Shown piece by piece: positions 10,061-22,894 of a stretch of DNA of 64,000 nt. A model generated the notes under the pieces. The model was not told the DNA's origin. It saw only the letters and a program-made list of their open reading frames with translations, and made no database searches. The first letter of the stretch is position 1. Each line of letters starts with the position of its first letter. Made by a program: the position numbers and the translations under genes. Source of the stretch: Bostrychus sinensis (Eukaryota > Chordata > Actinopteri > Gobiiformes > Eleotridae); the NCBI GenBank assembly GCA_020698575.1, contig CM036251.1:32987288-33051287 (forward strand), given 5' to 3'.

Positions 10061-11377
10061 AAACTCTATGCAAATCCAGCTATTATTAATCAGAATTTAA
10101 TCATACATTCTGCATATGAACTTGAATTGTTGCTAGTCCATGTTTCCCAGGATCCCAGTATGTTCCCGGTGTGTTCCCCTGGGAGTGTCATCATGTCTAG
10201 CCCATTTCTCCTCATGATCCTTCCTGTAAAGATGAAATATGTAGCCGTATCATCAAACATTTAACGATTGCACTGCTACAAATGTGATTCCTAATCGTCT
10301 GTGGACTTTGGGGAATGCGTCTCACGTGCAGACCTTGATCTTAAGTTGATCTGAGTGTGGGAGCTTGCATGCTAGAGTAATTCTTAGCTATGGAAGACCG
10401 GGCACGTCTGCTCTCCAAATGCTAATTGTTGAAATCATTGTTGGGGGGCAAACAGTGTTGTCTTCTGCGGCCAATGGGATCACTGGGTTTGTGAGTTTCT
10501 ATTGGAGGCTATTTCAGTGCATGATGGTGCGGCCTGGGAAGCCTCCTTTTGCGAGTGGTAAAGTGGGCTAAGTTTACTGGGGCAGAAAATGCAGGAGCGT
10601 GACTCAATATAGTGCCTTCATACAACCAGCCTTGGAAATATGTCTCTGTCAGAGTCTGTCTGTTCACTGCCGCACTTTGTCTGGGATAAGAGGTGTGTAT
10701 GTGGGACAAGCAGGCAGAAGGGAAAGCTATGGTGGAGGGACAGGAGTTTGCTTGTTAACAGGCATGTCACAGCATTTAGCTCAATAGGCCAATGAAGAAT
10801 TGTGCTGTCTTAGTCCAAGGAGATCATCACTGCAGAAATAAAATATAGGAGCTTTTGTATGTTCTGGCATATTTTAACAAGCGTTTGTGCATTGACCTCT
10901 ATCTCCTGCGCAGTAGTAACACGTGGCGCCTCTCTCCTCTCTCGTCTCTCCTTCTGTGACCTCCTGTGACCTCCGCATGGACCTGTCCTCTCTCCTCTGC
11001 GTCTGAACCAAACAGACCGCTGTCTCCTGTGTGCGTCCGTCCGCTGAGAACGATCAGAGAGACGATGAGTGGCGCCTTGAAGCAGCGCGTTTGAAAGTGA
11101 AAGAAAAGTGACGCCATGCGCTGGATGCACGAGGCAGCCGACCTCTGTCCCGCAGTTACCAGTAGTGCTCTCATAGAGTCACATTATCCAACTGTTCACA
11201 GTTGAAATCCACCCACATTTGTTTTGGCCAGTGTGGATGTCCAACCCTGGTTACCGTGCGCCAGAAATTATGTCTCATAGAAAAGTTCCATGTTGTCATA
11301 GACAAGTGTGATTAATTGCATTAATATTTTTAAACGCGTTCATTTCTCTGTAATTAATTAATCGACATTACATCAGC
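10061..11377. other. Spacer with one GC-rich patch
   Basis: Mostly unremarkable DNA. The 10890-11180 part is GC- and CpG-richer, with an E-box-like CACGTG at 10920 and a minus-strand frame described separately. No repeat family was recognised. Confidence 0.5.
10899..11117 (-). CDS. Weak candidate signal-peptide exon
   Basis: An ATG in good context (GCGCATGG) on the minus strand opens a frame whose start, MASLFFHFQTRCFKAPLIVS, is followed by LIVLSG. This looks like a secretory signal peptide: short N-region, hydrophobic core, small residues. The following residues (HTGDSGLFGSDAEE...) become Arg/Glu-rich and match nothing I know. The patch is GC-rich against AT-rich flanks, as first exons often are. 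No convincing donor was found at the 3' end. It may be a chance frame. Without transcripts this remains a guess. Confidence 0.2.
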   Translation of the reverse strand: MASLFFHFQTRCFKAPLIVSLIVLSGRTHTGDSGLFGSDAEERGQVHAEVTGGHRRRDERGERRHVLLLRRR

Positions 11378-11445
11378 CTGAAACCCGAAATCTCCTTGCT
11401 GGGAAGCAAGAACACCAACCGTTCTGCCACTGTGCCCCCTAAAAA
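11378..11445 (-). mobile_element. SINE family A head fragment
   Basis: The minus strand reads GGCACAGTGGCAGAACGGTT, then TTCCCAGCAAGGAGAT and GGGTTTCAGGC, collinear with box A and box B of the full SINE at 28088. Only the tRNA-like head is present. Confidence 0.7.
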
Positions 11446-13200
11446 AGAAAAATATAGGACCTTTAAATTTTATATTGAAACATTATGTGTGGTACTTGTC
11501 ATGTCATCATTGACACAGCAGACACTTTCTGCACTGCTGCACACTGCACAATGGAAACACAGTCCTCTTCAAGAGTTACTTGTTCCAAACTGTCCTGAAC
11601 CACTCAATGCAAATATACCACAAAACTCACTTGCCTTTGCAAATTTAAAAACCATTATTATTATACACCAAAATGCAGTCATGTCTATAATCTCTGCCTT
11701 TCACATCAGTAACTACTCATTAGAAACCCAATCTCTTACCAACCATAACCAACCATAATTTTCTAAAAAGGTTTTATCCCCACTGCCCCCTAGAATTTCA
11801 CCTTGCACAGGGCAGAAAAATGATTGTGATGGCTGACTAGACCAGGACAAACTCTAAGCCTTTTACATTAATCTGAAATGACAGACAGGGGCAGAGTGAC
11901 AGTGCAGAATCTGCCGCTGCAGAGAATGACTGAGCACAATTCCTTTCATCTTCTCTTGTCACTTCTCCTGCTGAGGCTGTTAAAAACAGATACAAAGATA
12001 GAGAGAAAAAAAATCAGAAGGTATAAAAATGGAACACTGTTATTTCTTAGACATGAGTCAGTGCAATCTAACAAACAGTCAGCAGTTGGCAGTGAACTCT
12101 TTAACCCCTCAGGTACAGCCAGGTGCCTAAGAGGCTTTATTAGAAAGTCTACCATACAAACCATTCTTTAAAGAGCACACCTTGGTCCACTTGGAAACTT
12201 TCCCAGACTTTGATTAGGCCGTATCTTTAGTGCCAGGTGGACATCATGATCACTAAGCGTCACTACACAACACATGCCGCTTCCTTCTGCTCGGAATCCA
12301 AATCAAAGAGCAGGACTGGACATAGAGAAGTTCTGTTTGGTTTGGTTAAGGTCCTGGCATTGCCAGAGTTCTCACGATTTGGATATGCACAGAGTGGCCT
12401 GTTGTGCAATTCAGCGTTCCAGTGTGGTGGGCGCTCAATGGATTATGCCAGCAGCCGGCTTCCAGGAAGAAAGTGGAATGGACCAAGAATGGAAGCAAAA
12501 CAGTATGGGGACAGATTGCTTTACTGTGCTGTCATGCAAGGTAGGGTCAAAAAATGAAGATGGCTTGACAACATGGTGTTTGGATGTGCTTCCTAAAGGG
12601 TCTGGTCTGGTGGGTAGAGGTGTGACTAGGAAATCTGAAGCTACATTGTGGGGTATGTCCTGAATAAGTGGATAATAAGGGTGAAGACCAATAGACAGAG
12701 ACAAATTAATTGATTATAACAAAATGCATGTTAAAGCCTTGCCTTGATTATCTCAGTATTCCAAATTGTATTCATTGTCAGGATATTGTTGCCTGTATAG
12801 AGCTGTTTGGGACAAAGGTTGGACCATTTTCAGACTGTTGAAAAAACATTATGGGTCACTACAAAGCTAACTAACTCTTGTCAATTGCATTGTTATCTAA
12901 TGACATAGAACTGCAGTTTTTGCTCACCAGATGTGCAATTGTTGTGTAAAGTTCATTCATTCATATACATTTGCAATGATACAATTAGTGTTCAACCATG
13001 TATTGATGGTCTGAAACTTCCTATACATGCAAGCATAGTAGAAATCTAAACTGCTAAAAGCAAATAATGTAAGATTGACTGGTTGTCTGTCACTGTATGT
13101 GTCTCTAAATGTTGGCCCTGCAATTTTCCAGTCATTGTCAAGGGTGTGACCCACTTCAGGCCCAAAGTTGCCAGTTTTTTAGAATTTATATCAAATAGTT
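11446..13200. other. Spacer, nothing recognised
   Basis: No element or exon can be supported. Two overlapping open frames at 12237-12663 (106 and 129 codons) show no motif and lie in ordinary-composition DNA. Confidence 0.5.
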
Positions 13201-13480
13201 CTAGGGTGACAATGGCTCAGGAGGTAGAGCAGTCATCCAATAACTAGAAGGTTGGCGGTTTGAATCCCACTCTCCCCAGTTCATACTGTGTTTGGATGTG
13301 GTCGGAGAGGTCATAAGTGTGGATTGGCAGCCATGTCTTTGTACGTTTTGCCCCAGGGCAGCTGCTGCTAGAAGTAGTTTTACCACCACTGAGTGTGACT
13401 GAGGAGTGAATGAATAATGCACTTAACTGTAAAAGGATGTTTTAGTGTCTAGAAAAGAGCTATAAAAGACCAATGCATTA
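13201..13480 (+). mobile_element. tRNA-derived SINE (family B)
   Basis: The head TGGCTCAGGAGGTAGAGCAG includes a box A match (TGGCTCAGGAG, 13213-13223). A box B-like GGTTTGAATCC lies at 13257-13267, a tRNA-like spacing of 33 nt. The body has CCCCAGGGCAGCTGCTGCTA and CTGAGTGTGACTGAGGAGTGA. The 3' end has TCTAGAAAAGAGCTATAAA. Related copies lie at 55094, 61025 (minus), 28986 (minus) and 23400 (minus). Confidence 0.8.
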
Positions 13481-13980
13481 GCTTTCATTTCAGCTTTTTT
13501 CCTTTTTTAAAACAAAACTGGGTTAATAACAATATAAAAATGTCCCATATGCTTAAACAGTACAGCAGTGCCTTTATTTAAAATTAATGGATTATGTCAT
13601 TTAGGTGGTTAGTGTTTATTTTCATATATATATTTTTTCCATTGCCCTGGCCTAGTCTGCTGTCAACTTAGTCTCCTATGTCTCCATCCATTGCCACAGT
13701 GGGTCCATTTCTCGCTCTCTTTTCTCTGCATTAAGACATCTTCTCTGTAAGCCTTCCCCCTGGTGTCTTCCTGCTGCTTCATGTTCCTGAGCCACAACAG
13801 ACAGATCAGCTCCAAACACCTTTGACCCTCTTGACCTCTCTTGGGTCTGAGGTCAACCGGATCAGCGACTCATCAATCCTCCCATCAACAGTGTGGCCAG
13901 GAGCACCCAGGCGTAGCGTTCATTCACACTCCCAAGCACTGCCATATAACCCAGTCCAGAGAAGCATCCATCTTTGGTCA
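13481..13980. other. Spacer, nothing recognised
   Basis: Pyrimidine-rich at 13680-13800 but without an exon signature. An open frame across 13822-14077 runs into the C-rich repeat and is not supported. Confidence 0.5.
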
Positions 13981-14010
13981 CCCCCCCACCCCCCCACCCC
14001 CCCACCCCCC
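13981..14010. repeat. (CCCCCCCA)n tract
   Basis: Four C runs of six to seven are separated by single A residues. On the minus strand these are four G runs with one-base loops, the pattern of a stable G-quadruplex. Confidence 0.9.
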
Positions 14011-17000
14011 GAGGATCCTTGTGTCTGAAGCCTCTTCAGAGACATACTGCTGTGAATATGTAACATCCCATCATTAATAACTCAGGATATCCCTCTAATA
14101 CTCATCTGCATGCCGCTTATGAATTATGAATGTGTTCCCGCGGGGAGAAGACGGACAGTATATGGCCCCTAAGTCTTGTGAAGCAGGTGGTAAGTGCAGT
14201 CAGAAGAGGAGAGAGCGGCAGGTAGCGGATTTGGGAGAGAATTTATCAGTGAGGAGCTTACCCCCCTCAGTAGGAGGTAACATGGGGCCGGCTGTCTCAC
14301 TGCGGCTGCTTATACGGGGCACACAGGGTTAAAGCCCAGCTCTCTTTGTAATCCAATATGTGCATGTGTTGGGCCAGAGAGAGTGCTGTCTGTCATTACT
14401 TACTACTGCTGGTGACATGAGGCTAAATATCTGCATATACTCTACAGAAGGCATTGTTATAGTTTTGCATTTTATAGCATGTGCTATTTGGTGCCACATT
14501 TCTTATTTGCATCCACACTGGCACAAATGCATATTTTACAAAAAAATATGAGTTAGTATTGACATAAGTAATCCAAGAAAAGATGACTTTCTTACACACA
14601 TAGACTTTCTTCTACATGTTATCCCCCTTCTGGATTCTCTGTAGGTTCCATGTGAATGGAGCAGGATAGCTAAAAGCAGTCTTTCCCTTTTCAGTCTGAA
14701 CTTTAGGAACAAGTTGCAGATTAGATTAGGTAGACTGTGCCTACCATGCTTCATGTGTAAGAGACATGACAAATAAACAGGAAGTTTACCAATGATTGCT
14801 TTGTAAATAATAATAATAAAAAAAACAGTGAGAAAGTAAATTATGTGTCATCTCTGCAATTTCCCAGCAATTTGCCCACCTCATGCCTAAAGCAACTGGG
14901 ACATGCTTCAGCCCAAGTCACTTAAGAATTTAAGAAGTTAACATCTTCATTTTTGTTGAACAAATTCAGCTGTTACTTTATTTACATTTTTTCACCCCTT
15001 CACTGTACATACCCCTATGTTATCATATGACATATGAGATATTATAACTTACAAATTACAGTACTGAGTAACTGTTGAATATACACATACAACATATTAA
15101 AGTTGAAGAACTTTCTGTATGTATTTTAACCTTTATGAATCCGGCCTAACTTCACTTCCAAGTGAACCAAGATCTAAATTTTAAGGCCACTGTGCACTTG
15201 TTTGGTCCACTCTAGAACTCAATTGCACATCCACATCTCCACAAACAAGTATACCAGAGTTTTAGAGGACCAGACCTCAATAAAGTAGACTAAACAGTGG
15301 TCGAGTGAACCCACCCACTCAATCTGTTTCCTGGTATCTTTTCCATTGGATCATAGATTGATTTTAGTCTTGATTGTCTTGGTTCGTTGTTTGCAGATAT
15401 GGTACACATTGTTTATCACTTCTACCCCACTGTCTCTGTCCTCATCGACCCCTCCCTGCCACTATTACATAAACTTCCCGTCATAAACCCCCCCTCCTTC
15501 TTCAAATCCCCCCAAAAATGCATCTCTGGGAGCCTCCACTCTTAATGAGGCCACCACAAAGGCCCATTGATGAGAGGCACAGTTTGAGCAAGGATGACCC
15601 CAGCCAAGAGCAGCCAGAACTGGGCAATGAGCATTACCCCGGGCCCTGCCTTCTAGACAAAGGCTTCCTCTGTGGACAGAGACCTGACAGACATGGACAC
15701 AGCGAGACAGATATGGACCGGGGGGACAAGAAGTGGGGGGGCATCCTGTCTAAAAACTTTGAAATCTGTTATAAAAAGATACTGGAAAAATCTCATTGCT
15801 CCATAACATGATGGACTCCAAAAATCCAGCCACTTTTATGTGCATCGCTTCCTGTTTTCTTCTCTGATGGATCTTAGAAGTCGAGTTTAGACCCACCCTA
15901 GGCCCACCCCCAATTCATCTTCTAAAAAGGGGTGACAACAAGCCTTCTGTTAGTCATCCCCATACATGCCACGCTCAAATGGAAAAACTGCTTTTTGGGA
16001 ACGATTTATTGACCAACCCAGATGTTTTGAGCACCTAGTTTAGCTTAGAATTCAACCAGATATTAAAGGATACTTGATTTGTCATTTTCCATTACCACTC
16101 TAATGGACAGTCGATGACAGTGAGGACCAGTTAGGACGGACTGTTATGGCACAAAGCTTGGTAGAATTGGACTAACATAACTAACCCACTTAATTCCATT
16201 TTTGAGTCTTCCGAATTTCGTGGAACATACGGAACAATGACCCTCTCGTCAAAACTGGAGGACATCGAGGTGACCCTGGAGCACATGCTAATGGACGTTT
16301 TTGTAAGTTTGCTCATCTTGTTACCATTTGGCTAAATCTGAAGTGTATTTGAGGCTATGTCTCTGCTTGTCCGTGCGTCAACTGCTTGGAGACCAGAGGC
16401 TTAGCATATGCTCATGTCTCATGCCAGATGCTTGCTTTCTTTGTAATTGGCCCCAAAAAACATGCTGAATAATCCAGGGTCTTTGAGGACATGAGATGTG
16501 GAATGGCTGACCTAGAATTTAACTTAGAATGTATTACCCAGGATGACATTGGTTTTTAGGAGTCTATACATTGCTTGTTTCCATATGTATTGATTCTCTA
16601 TAGTACTTTGGTGGCTTGGAGTTGGAGTCTACCCCAGCTGCTTTGGGTGTGCCGTGTTGTAGCTGAGACTATTGACTATTGACACTTTATTGCAGGGCTA
16701 ACACTTAAGCTTCTTTGAAAACATGCAATATCCTCCAGGCTTTAACCTAGACGGGCTGCAAAACAATTCACTCAATGTCTTTAATAAGTTATGTTGTAAA
16801 GGTTCTACTATAAACTTTAAGTGGGCAACACCCATGCATGTTGTTGGTGACATTTATATTGTGTAAGTGGCCAACTTGCTTAGAAATCTACCCAGCTCAT
16901 TGTACGTTATTTGATGTACCCAAAAACAAACACAAATCTTGATCCAGGAATCCTTTGGACATGTAGGTGTTTTAGAGACAACCCTACAACCCTACATTTT

Positions 17001-17518
17001 CAGTATTATTCCTTTTGAAAATGCCAAATTTCTTCTATTTCAGCATAAACAGATTACAGAATTCATGCCTGGTCTATTGGAATTCAGATTAAACACTTCT
17101 GGCATGCTTAGCAGAGTTGTGTATAATTGCATTTTTTTCCACAGCCTAACACAAGTAAATCAATGTGTTCTGAGAATAGATTTTCAGATATTGCTGCAGG
17201 TTAACTTTTTTATCCATGGCTTCCAAGTTTAAAATCTAAACTAACACACTACCAAATAAACACAAGAACACAACGAGAATATGCAATGGTATCAGAGACC
17301 TTTGGGTAAGAGGGTCAACAGCTACAGACTGAGCTACTGCGGCCTCATAGTAACCTGATCCATTAAGATTCTATTAAGCCTACAGGTAAGTCAGGTTATT
17401 ATTGGATTTGACAGTTTGATTGTTGCCAAGGCCAGCCCAAGCCTTCATGGGGCCCTAAACAGAATTTGACTTGAGGGCCCCCATCACATCAGTGCCACCA
17501 TCTGTTGCTATGATATTG
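14011..17518. other. Spacer, nothing recognised
   Basis: Moderately AT-rich DNA with no confident gene or element. A GC-richer patch at 14130-14340 and an open frame at 15518-15811 show no motifs or splice signals that would support exons. GGGGCCCT-type words at 17440-17480 recur at 37060-37080 and may belong to an unidentified old repeat. Confidence 0.45.
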
Positions 17519-17686
17519 GTCAGAAGTACCTAACTGGAGGATTAGACTATTGTTCATGTTTTAGGTTGATGGGTTAAACCGGAGTATCTGCCAAGCATGG
17601 GGAGAAAATACAAAAACTCCACAATGACAGGCCCTGCCCCTTCCAGGAATCAAACCACTGCTGCTCCCTGTGCTGCCCTAAGCTAT
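17519..17686 (-). mobile_element. Decayed SINE family A fragment
   Basis: The order GTTCATGTTTTAGGTTGATG, ATGGGGAGAAAATACAAAAA, then CAGGAATCAAACC and GTGCTGCCCT follows the minus-strand copy at 9620-9795, with about one base in five changed. Confidence 0.6.
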
Positions 17687-17820
17687 GCATGTAACTGTAG
17701 TGTCTGAAAGAAAACCATTTATACTCACCAAATTTAGCAAAACATGCATGTCTTTATACACTGTCAGAAGCCAGAGCATCTAAAGCGAACCCACACCACC
17801 AAAGGGAGGTCATGCATACC

Positions 17821-18480
17821 CTAGTTTTCATATCCCTTTACAAATATTATGACTCTTTTGATTATGGAATGAATCAAATACCCAAGTTCAGGAAGCATGC
17901 TTTGAGAACAAGGAAATGATGGCTGTAAGATGAATGCAAAGTGAGGTCTGATTGATGCGATATTCAGGATTCCATTGCCCGTGCCGCTTGGATAGAGGTA
18001 GATTATTCCAGCCTTTTGGGGTTTACACATCATCGGGGACTTGGGAATGAAAAACGGCTCAATTGCAACCCGTCACCAAATACACCCAAGTACATCCGAC
18101 CGTAGTATTGTAAATAAGACGTCGGATTTCCCGTTTGCTCTGATCGGCTGCTTGGTGTAATGACTTTGGTCGTTAATCTGCCGTTTGCATTTGACATTGT
18201 TTACAGGCGCTGGCATCTGTCGAGGGAAGTAATCTGCCCTTTTTCCTGAGAAATATCCTTCTTCCGATGCACACATTTCAGAGCTGCAGGGCGCTTATGC
18301 CATTGATGCACGCAGAGATCAAATTTGTGAATCTTTTTCTTGAGATAGCGGCAATGAAGATTAGCCTTTTTTGAATCTAGATTATTCATGCACTATTTGC
18401 AGAATGAAAGCAGCCATATTCAAATTTTCCACTCTGAATCGTAATAAGGTTAGTTATTTATTTATCTCTCTAATTGCTGG
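17821..18480. promoter_or_regulatory. Possible conserved noncoding element
   Basis: A block of non-repetitive, complex sequence with several homeodomain-type cores (TAATTG, ATTA) and balanced composition lies between repeat-rich tracts. It has no open frame of note. Such blocks are common around developmental genes in fish, but conservation cannot be judged from one sequence. Confidence 0.2.
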
Positions 18481-19320
18481 AAGAAGCTGGGTTATCAGGC
18501 CACTTTGCATACTTAAATTAGAAATATTCAAATGGTCTCCAGTCTGGGTGCTGGCAGAGTGCATATGGCGAGGCGGGTGCAGATGCAAACACACACGTGC
18601 TTGTTCAAACATGCACATATGAGCTGCAGCAGGCTGGTCCCACTGAACCATCAAATAAAGGAAGAGATAATGAAGTCGTCTTACAGGAAAGAGCGAGACA
18701 TAAGGCAGTGACTGCTGTTGGCCACTGTACATGAAAGAACTTTGGTCAGTCATACTGGATGTGAAGCCATTCCGGGAAAGTAGTCTCGAATGTTGACTCA
18801 GTTTTGGTTAATTCCTGGAAATTAGTGGAGCTTCCTTTTGTTGATTTAAAAATATAATGTTATTAGTGGTTTCTGTCACCTCTAATTTTCGTCACTAAAC
18901 TGTTGTGTCTCAGTCTCTGTTCATCTGACTCTGCACAGTTTTTAATTACACTTCAAAAAATCAAAATCTATCTTTTCTTGCTCAGGGGAATGCATTTGCA
19001 TCTGAACCATTGCCATTTCAAACAATGGGATGGCAGTACTGACAATTATGGGTGATAATAAAGTAATTGTTTTACCAATAATTGTAATTGTAAACAGCAT
19101 AGTGTTAATCTGATATGTGGCTCATTCAGTCACCTTCTTTTACTAGGTATTCATCTAAAGCAGTGATTCTCAACTGTTGGGTGAGGACCAAAAAGATGCT
19201 CGCAAAAAGTTTTAAATTGCATGAAACAGTGACACATACTACTGCTATCCTTAAAGTGCAAGTCACACCAACACATGCTGAAACAAGCACACAAATATGG
19301 AAACATGCACACAAGTTTGT
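18481..19320. other. Spacer with a possible hAT end
   Basis: Mostly unremarkable. CAGTGATTCTCAACTGTTGG at 19161 resembles one end of hAT-type elements, which often start CAGTGGTTCTCAAC. No matching opposite end is visible. Confidence 0.4.
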
Positions 19321-19690
19321 TTTCATGTGGATGCGTGTTTCTGAATTTGTGCATGTGTTTCCAAATTTGTGTGCATGATTCTGAATTTGTGTCTGTGTTT
19401 CAGAATTTTTGTGATTAGCTAGCCCTGTCTAGGGTGTAAGGCCCAAAGTTACTGGGATAGGCTCCAGTACCCGCAACCCCTAACGGGAATAAGCAAAAGA
19501 AGATGAATTAATGAATGAATGTTTCAGAATTTTTGTGCATAGTTCTAAATTTGTATGCGAGTTTTTAAATTTGTGTGTTTCCAATTTTGTGTGCATGTTT
19601 CTGAATTTGTGTGTGTCTCCAAATTTGTGTGTGTGTTTCAGTTTTTGTGTCCATGTTTCAGTTTTTATTTGGGTGTTTTTGATTTTGTTG
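19321..19690. repeat. Degenerate minisatellite, about 22-bp unit
   Basis: At least ten imperfect units of the type GTGTGCATGTTTCTGAATTT occur, with CCAAATTTGTG and CAGAATTTTTGTG variants. A SINE tail at 19415-19521 splits the array. Confidence 0.8.
19415..19521 (+). mobile_element. SINE family A 3' tail inside the minisatellite
   Basis: TTAGCTAGCCCTGTCTAGGG, CCCAAAGTTACTGGGATAGG, CTCCAGTACCCGCAACCCC and the AATGAATGAATG tail match the last 110 bp of the full SINE at 28088. The array continues on both sides. Confidence 0.8.
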
Positions 19691-20611
19691 GTGTGACTTG
19701 CACATCAGTGACTGACGCACATTAGTTGTGTGACACAAATCGAAGTGTGACATTTGCCAGTCTCACGATGTAATCACATTTTCCTGACTTGCTGTGTCCT
19801 GAATAGTAATGCTTACCTGATATGTTGTTTAAATGGGAATAAAAATGACATTTAAAAGGCTGATCCATAATGACTGATTGGCTTTTTCATAGGACATAAA
19901 CTGGACACTTTAATTACTGTGAAATTGCAGGAATTGTACACGATGTTGTCTTTACAGCCACTAAATCTCAACCTGTATCAAGACCTTTGCAAGACTGGGG
20001 GTAGTTTTTTTCCATAATAAGCAAACCAGCACTAGCAAGAAGCCCATTACAGAAATATTAAGGGTAATGACCATGTTCCCAATGCTCTAAAAGACACCTC
20101 TATACTGTTTATACACTTGGAGCCACAAACCCTCATTTTCCCCACAGCGGAGTATATGAATGATTCAATAAAGTGGAGAGGACACAAGAGGCAGTGGAGT
20201 TGTTGTTGTTTTTTTTAAGAGATTTTACTACAAAGAAACCAGGTCAGTGTTTTGTTGCCTTGATTGCTCACAGCAACTTCAAGTGGAAGACGCTGCATGT
20301 GGTTTTTTAGGTCAACACTTTTCATGTGCAATCTCCAACACATTTAAAAGCACTTCACTGCACAAGAGGGGGTTATGTTAAGTCATGCTTATTAAAAGAT
20401 TCAACGCAGAGCAAATGTGTTTTTCACTGACATATAACTGAAAATATAAAACACATAAAATATAAACTAAGACCTCATGGATTGTCATTATTTTATGTAA
20501 TAGAATAATTGTATGAATTATGATAAAGAAGAGTGAGGCCTGTGAAAAAGTGAGTCATAGTATAATGTATTATCATTGCCTAAATGCTAACTACAACTAC
20601 AAGATTAGCCA
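19691..20611. other. Spacer, nothing recognised
   Basis: No gene or element recognised. There is a short T run near 20209. Confidence 0.5.
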
Positions 20612-21140
20612 TTAAGGGTCCATAATCTGCTTTTTTTTGGGCTTTTTGAAATAATTTTGCACACCTTACTATTTCACTTTTCGTAACTTAAAATGATGTT
20701 TACGCATGGGAAACTTTTGAGGAGCTGTTACTTTGACTTTGCAGAGAACGGTTCGATTAGGTGTCTGTCACCTCCTGCTGCCATCGTTGGGGAATGGACA
20801 AGAGCATAAAATAATTATTTAGCACATCTCTTAGCAACACAATGCTAACAGACAGATAAATGAGCTAAACGCTTCGTAAAGACGGCAATTTAAGTGCTGA
20901 AATTATCACAATGAGACCAGGTGATGATGTATGGGCTTTAGAAACGCACAGGAGCACTTCCTGGTTTCATGTATCTGTGTAGAGCGGTGAGACTGAGCGT
21001 TTTCAGCTCCTGAAAAGGACAGCAGCTCAAACATGCTTGAATGAAACAAAATACTAACCCCAGGTATGTTTTTGAGGTTTAAACAATATTATAACATAAA
21101 AGATCAAAAAAGTTTGTGTAACATAATAAGGGATCTTTAA
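20612..21140 (+). mobile_element. TTAA-flanked MITE, copy 1
   Basis: It starts TTAAGGGTCCATAATCTGC and ends AATAAGGGATCTTTAA, so the ends are inverted and each carries TTAA, the target of piggyBac-type elements. The interior (GGAGCTGTTACTTTGACTTT, AGCACTTCCTGGTTTCATG, CAGGTATGTTTTTGAGGTTT) is shared in order with 22895-23353 and partly with 37527-37707, 42850-42970 (minus), 46028-46541 and 58620-58800. It has no coding capacity. The superfamily guess rests only on TTAA. Confidence 0.75.
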
Positions 21141-22894
21141 ACACTAATTACTGATATATATTGCATATAATCATAATTATACATCAATTACATCATGATG
21201 CACTATAGACAGTGGTCTAAAACTAGTCCCTAACCTCTCAATACTGTAGATATACACAACAGTGGACTCCAGATTTATACACTTAAATAATTTTTTGTCA
21301 CCAGTAATCATTTGACACGGTGTAAATGTAAACAATTGTCAAATAGAGTAAAATTGTTGCTAAAGTATAAGGAGAATTTGGTTGTGACTGGATTATTTTT
21401 GCCTGTGAGTTAACATACCCAATGAATACTACTGTATCTGCTCACAGCAATGTGTTTGCATCCAAACAACTGCTGGTTCAACCAATAGTGTGGCAGCCGA
21501 GATAATGTGTGCTGTTACTCTATGACAATTCTCCTGTTACAGTCCTTTGAAAATCAATGGTCACTACTTTTTACATTGTATTTATTTAGTAAACTTTGAG
21601 TGCAATATATTTCAATATACTGACTAGATATTTCAAGATCACAATACAGTGCACTTTATTGTAACTGGAGAATGGTTATGAACCAGAGGCAACTTTTTTC
21701 TATTTCAGATAAACATTTTCCATGTATTTAAAAAAAAAAAATTGAATATTTGAAGTCACCCATTTCATAAAAATGCATGCAAATGTATGCGTTCCATCAC
21801 AGCAGACATTGCATGACAAAAGAACTCCAAATTGCAACATGCATGTAACCAGCTTGTTACATGTAGTCTATAGTGACCCTAGTAACTGTAGATTGAATGA
21901 GACACTCCACCCCTGCAAAATGTACTGCATCAAATCAGCTTGGACCTAATAGCTTTTTACATTGTCTTGTGCTGAAATGGAGGTTCCCCATTTTGGAGGA
22001 CACCTCACAGCCTCACACAAAGCCTGGCAGTCAGGAAATGAGGCGTTGTGATTAAAAATGCATTCGGCGTCTATGTTGTTTAATTGAATCTCCTCCTCCC
22101 GCTTCTCCCCAGCACTGTCTCCGCCCCCGTCCTGTCCCATCTTCCTCATTCTCTGCTACCCCCCACTTTATTTTGAACCATAAGCTATTTCCATCTCCAC
22201 TGTACCGCTCTCCTTGCTCTTTGCACCACTTGTGTCTTTCTTTCTCTCCAGCAGCTACTGTAGAAGCTATGCCAGCTGTGCACAAAGGTCTTTGTGGTTT
22301 TGGAAGATCTTTAGAGTACTGAGGCTTGTATCATGCTATTGTACTGTGTTATTTTGGACAGGCGTTGACAGTGTGTGGGGCCTGTCTCTTATGTAATGGG
22401 TATGTTCTCAGGGCAGTGACAAAATGATTCAGTGACACAACAATGACCTCGCTCTGCTGGGTCCTCCTTTGCTCTCCTCTCTCCTCACCAACTCATCAAG
22501 GCTGTATTAATCTATATTAGTAATGATGGAAGGTCAGCTATAGCATATTGCTTCTTGCTGCAGAAGAAGGGAGTAACTGCATATGAGTCTATTACATTTT
22601 CCACCAAGTCAAAGCTCCTTCTGATTGTTTTATGTGCCATATAGATTTCAAATATAGATAGATTGGTCCAGGCACATGATCCTCTTTAACCATTGACCGC
22701 CCTATAGACCTTTTTTACTGTTTGTAAACAATAAAGTTGCATCTGATAGAATATTGCCATAACCTAATGAATGAATAATCAAGATGGTTTTTGCCAACCA
22801 GTTCACTATGTGTAATATGTAATATTAATATTATGTAATATCAGAGGCTGTTTAGAAAACATTAGCAAGTGTATCAACATTTTTGCTGTTTTGT
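21141..22894. other. Spacer, nothing recognised
   Basis: No gene recognised. An A run lies near 21730, and a pyrimidine-rich patch at 22080-22260 resembles neither an exon nor a known repeat. Confidence 0.5.

Noticed and set aside
12237..12663. Two overlapping plus frames of 106 and 129 codons
   Set aside because: There is no recognisable motif, an antisense frame is equally open, and composition matches the flanks. Probably chance.
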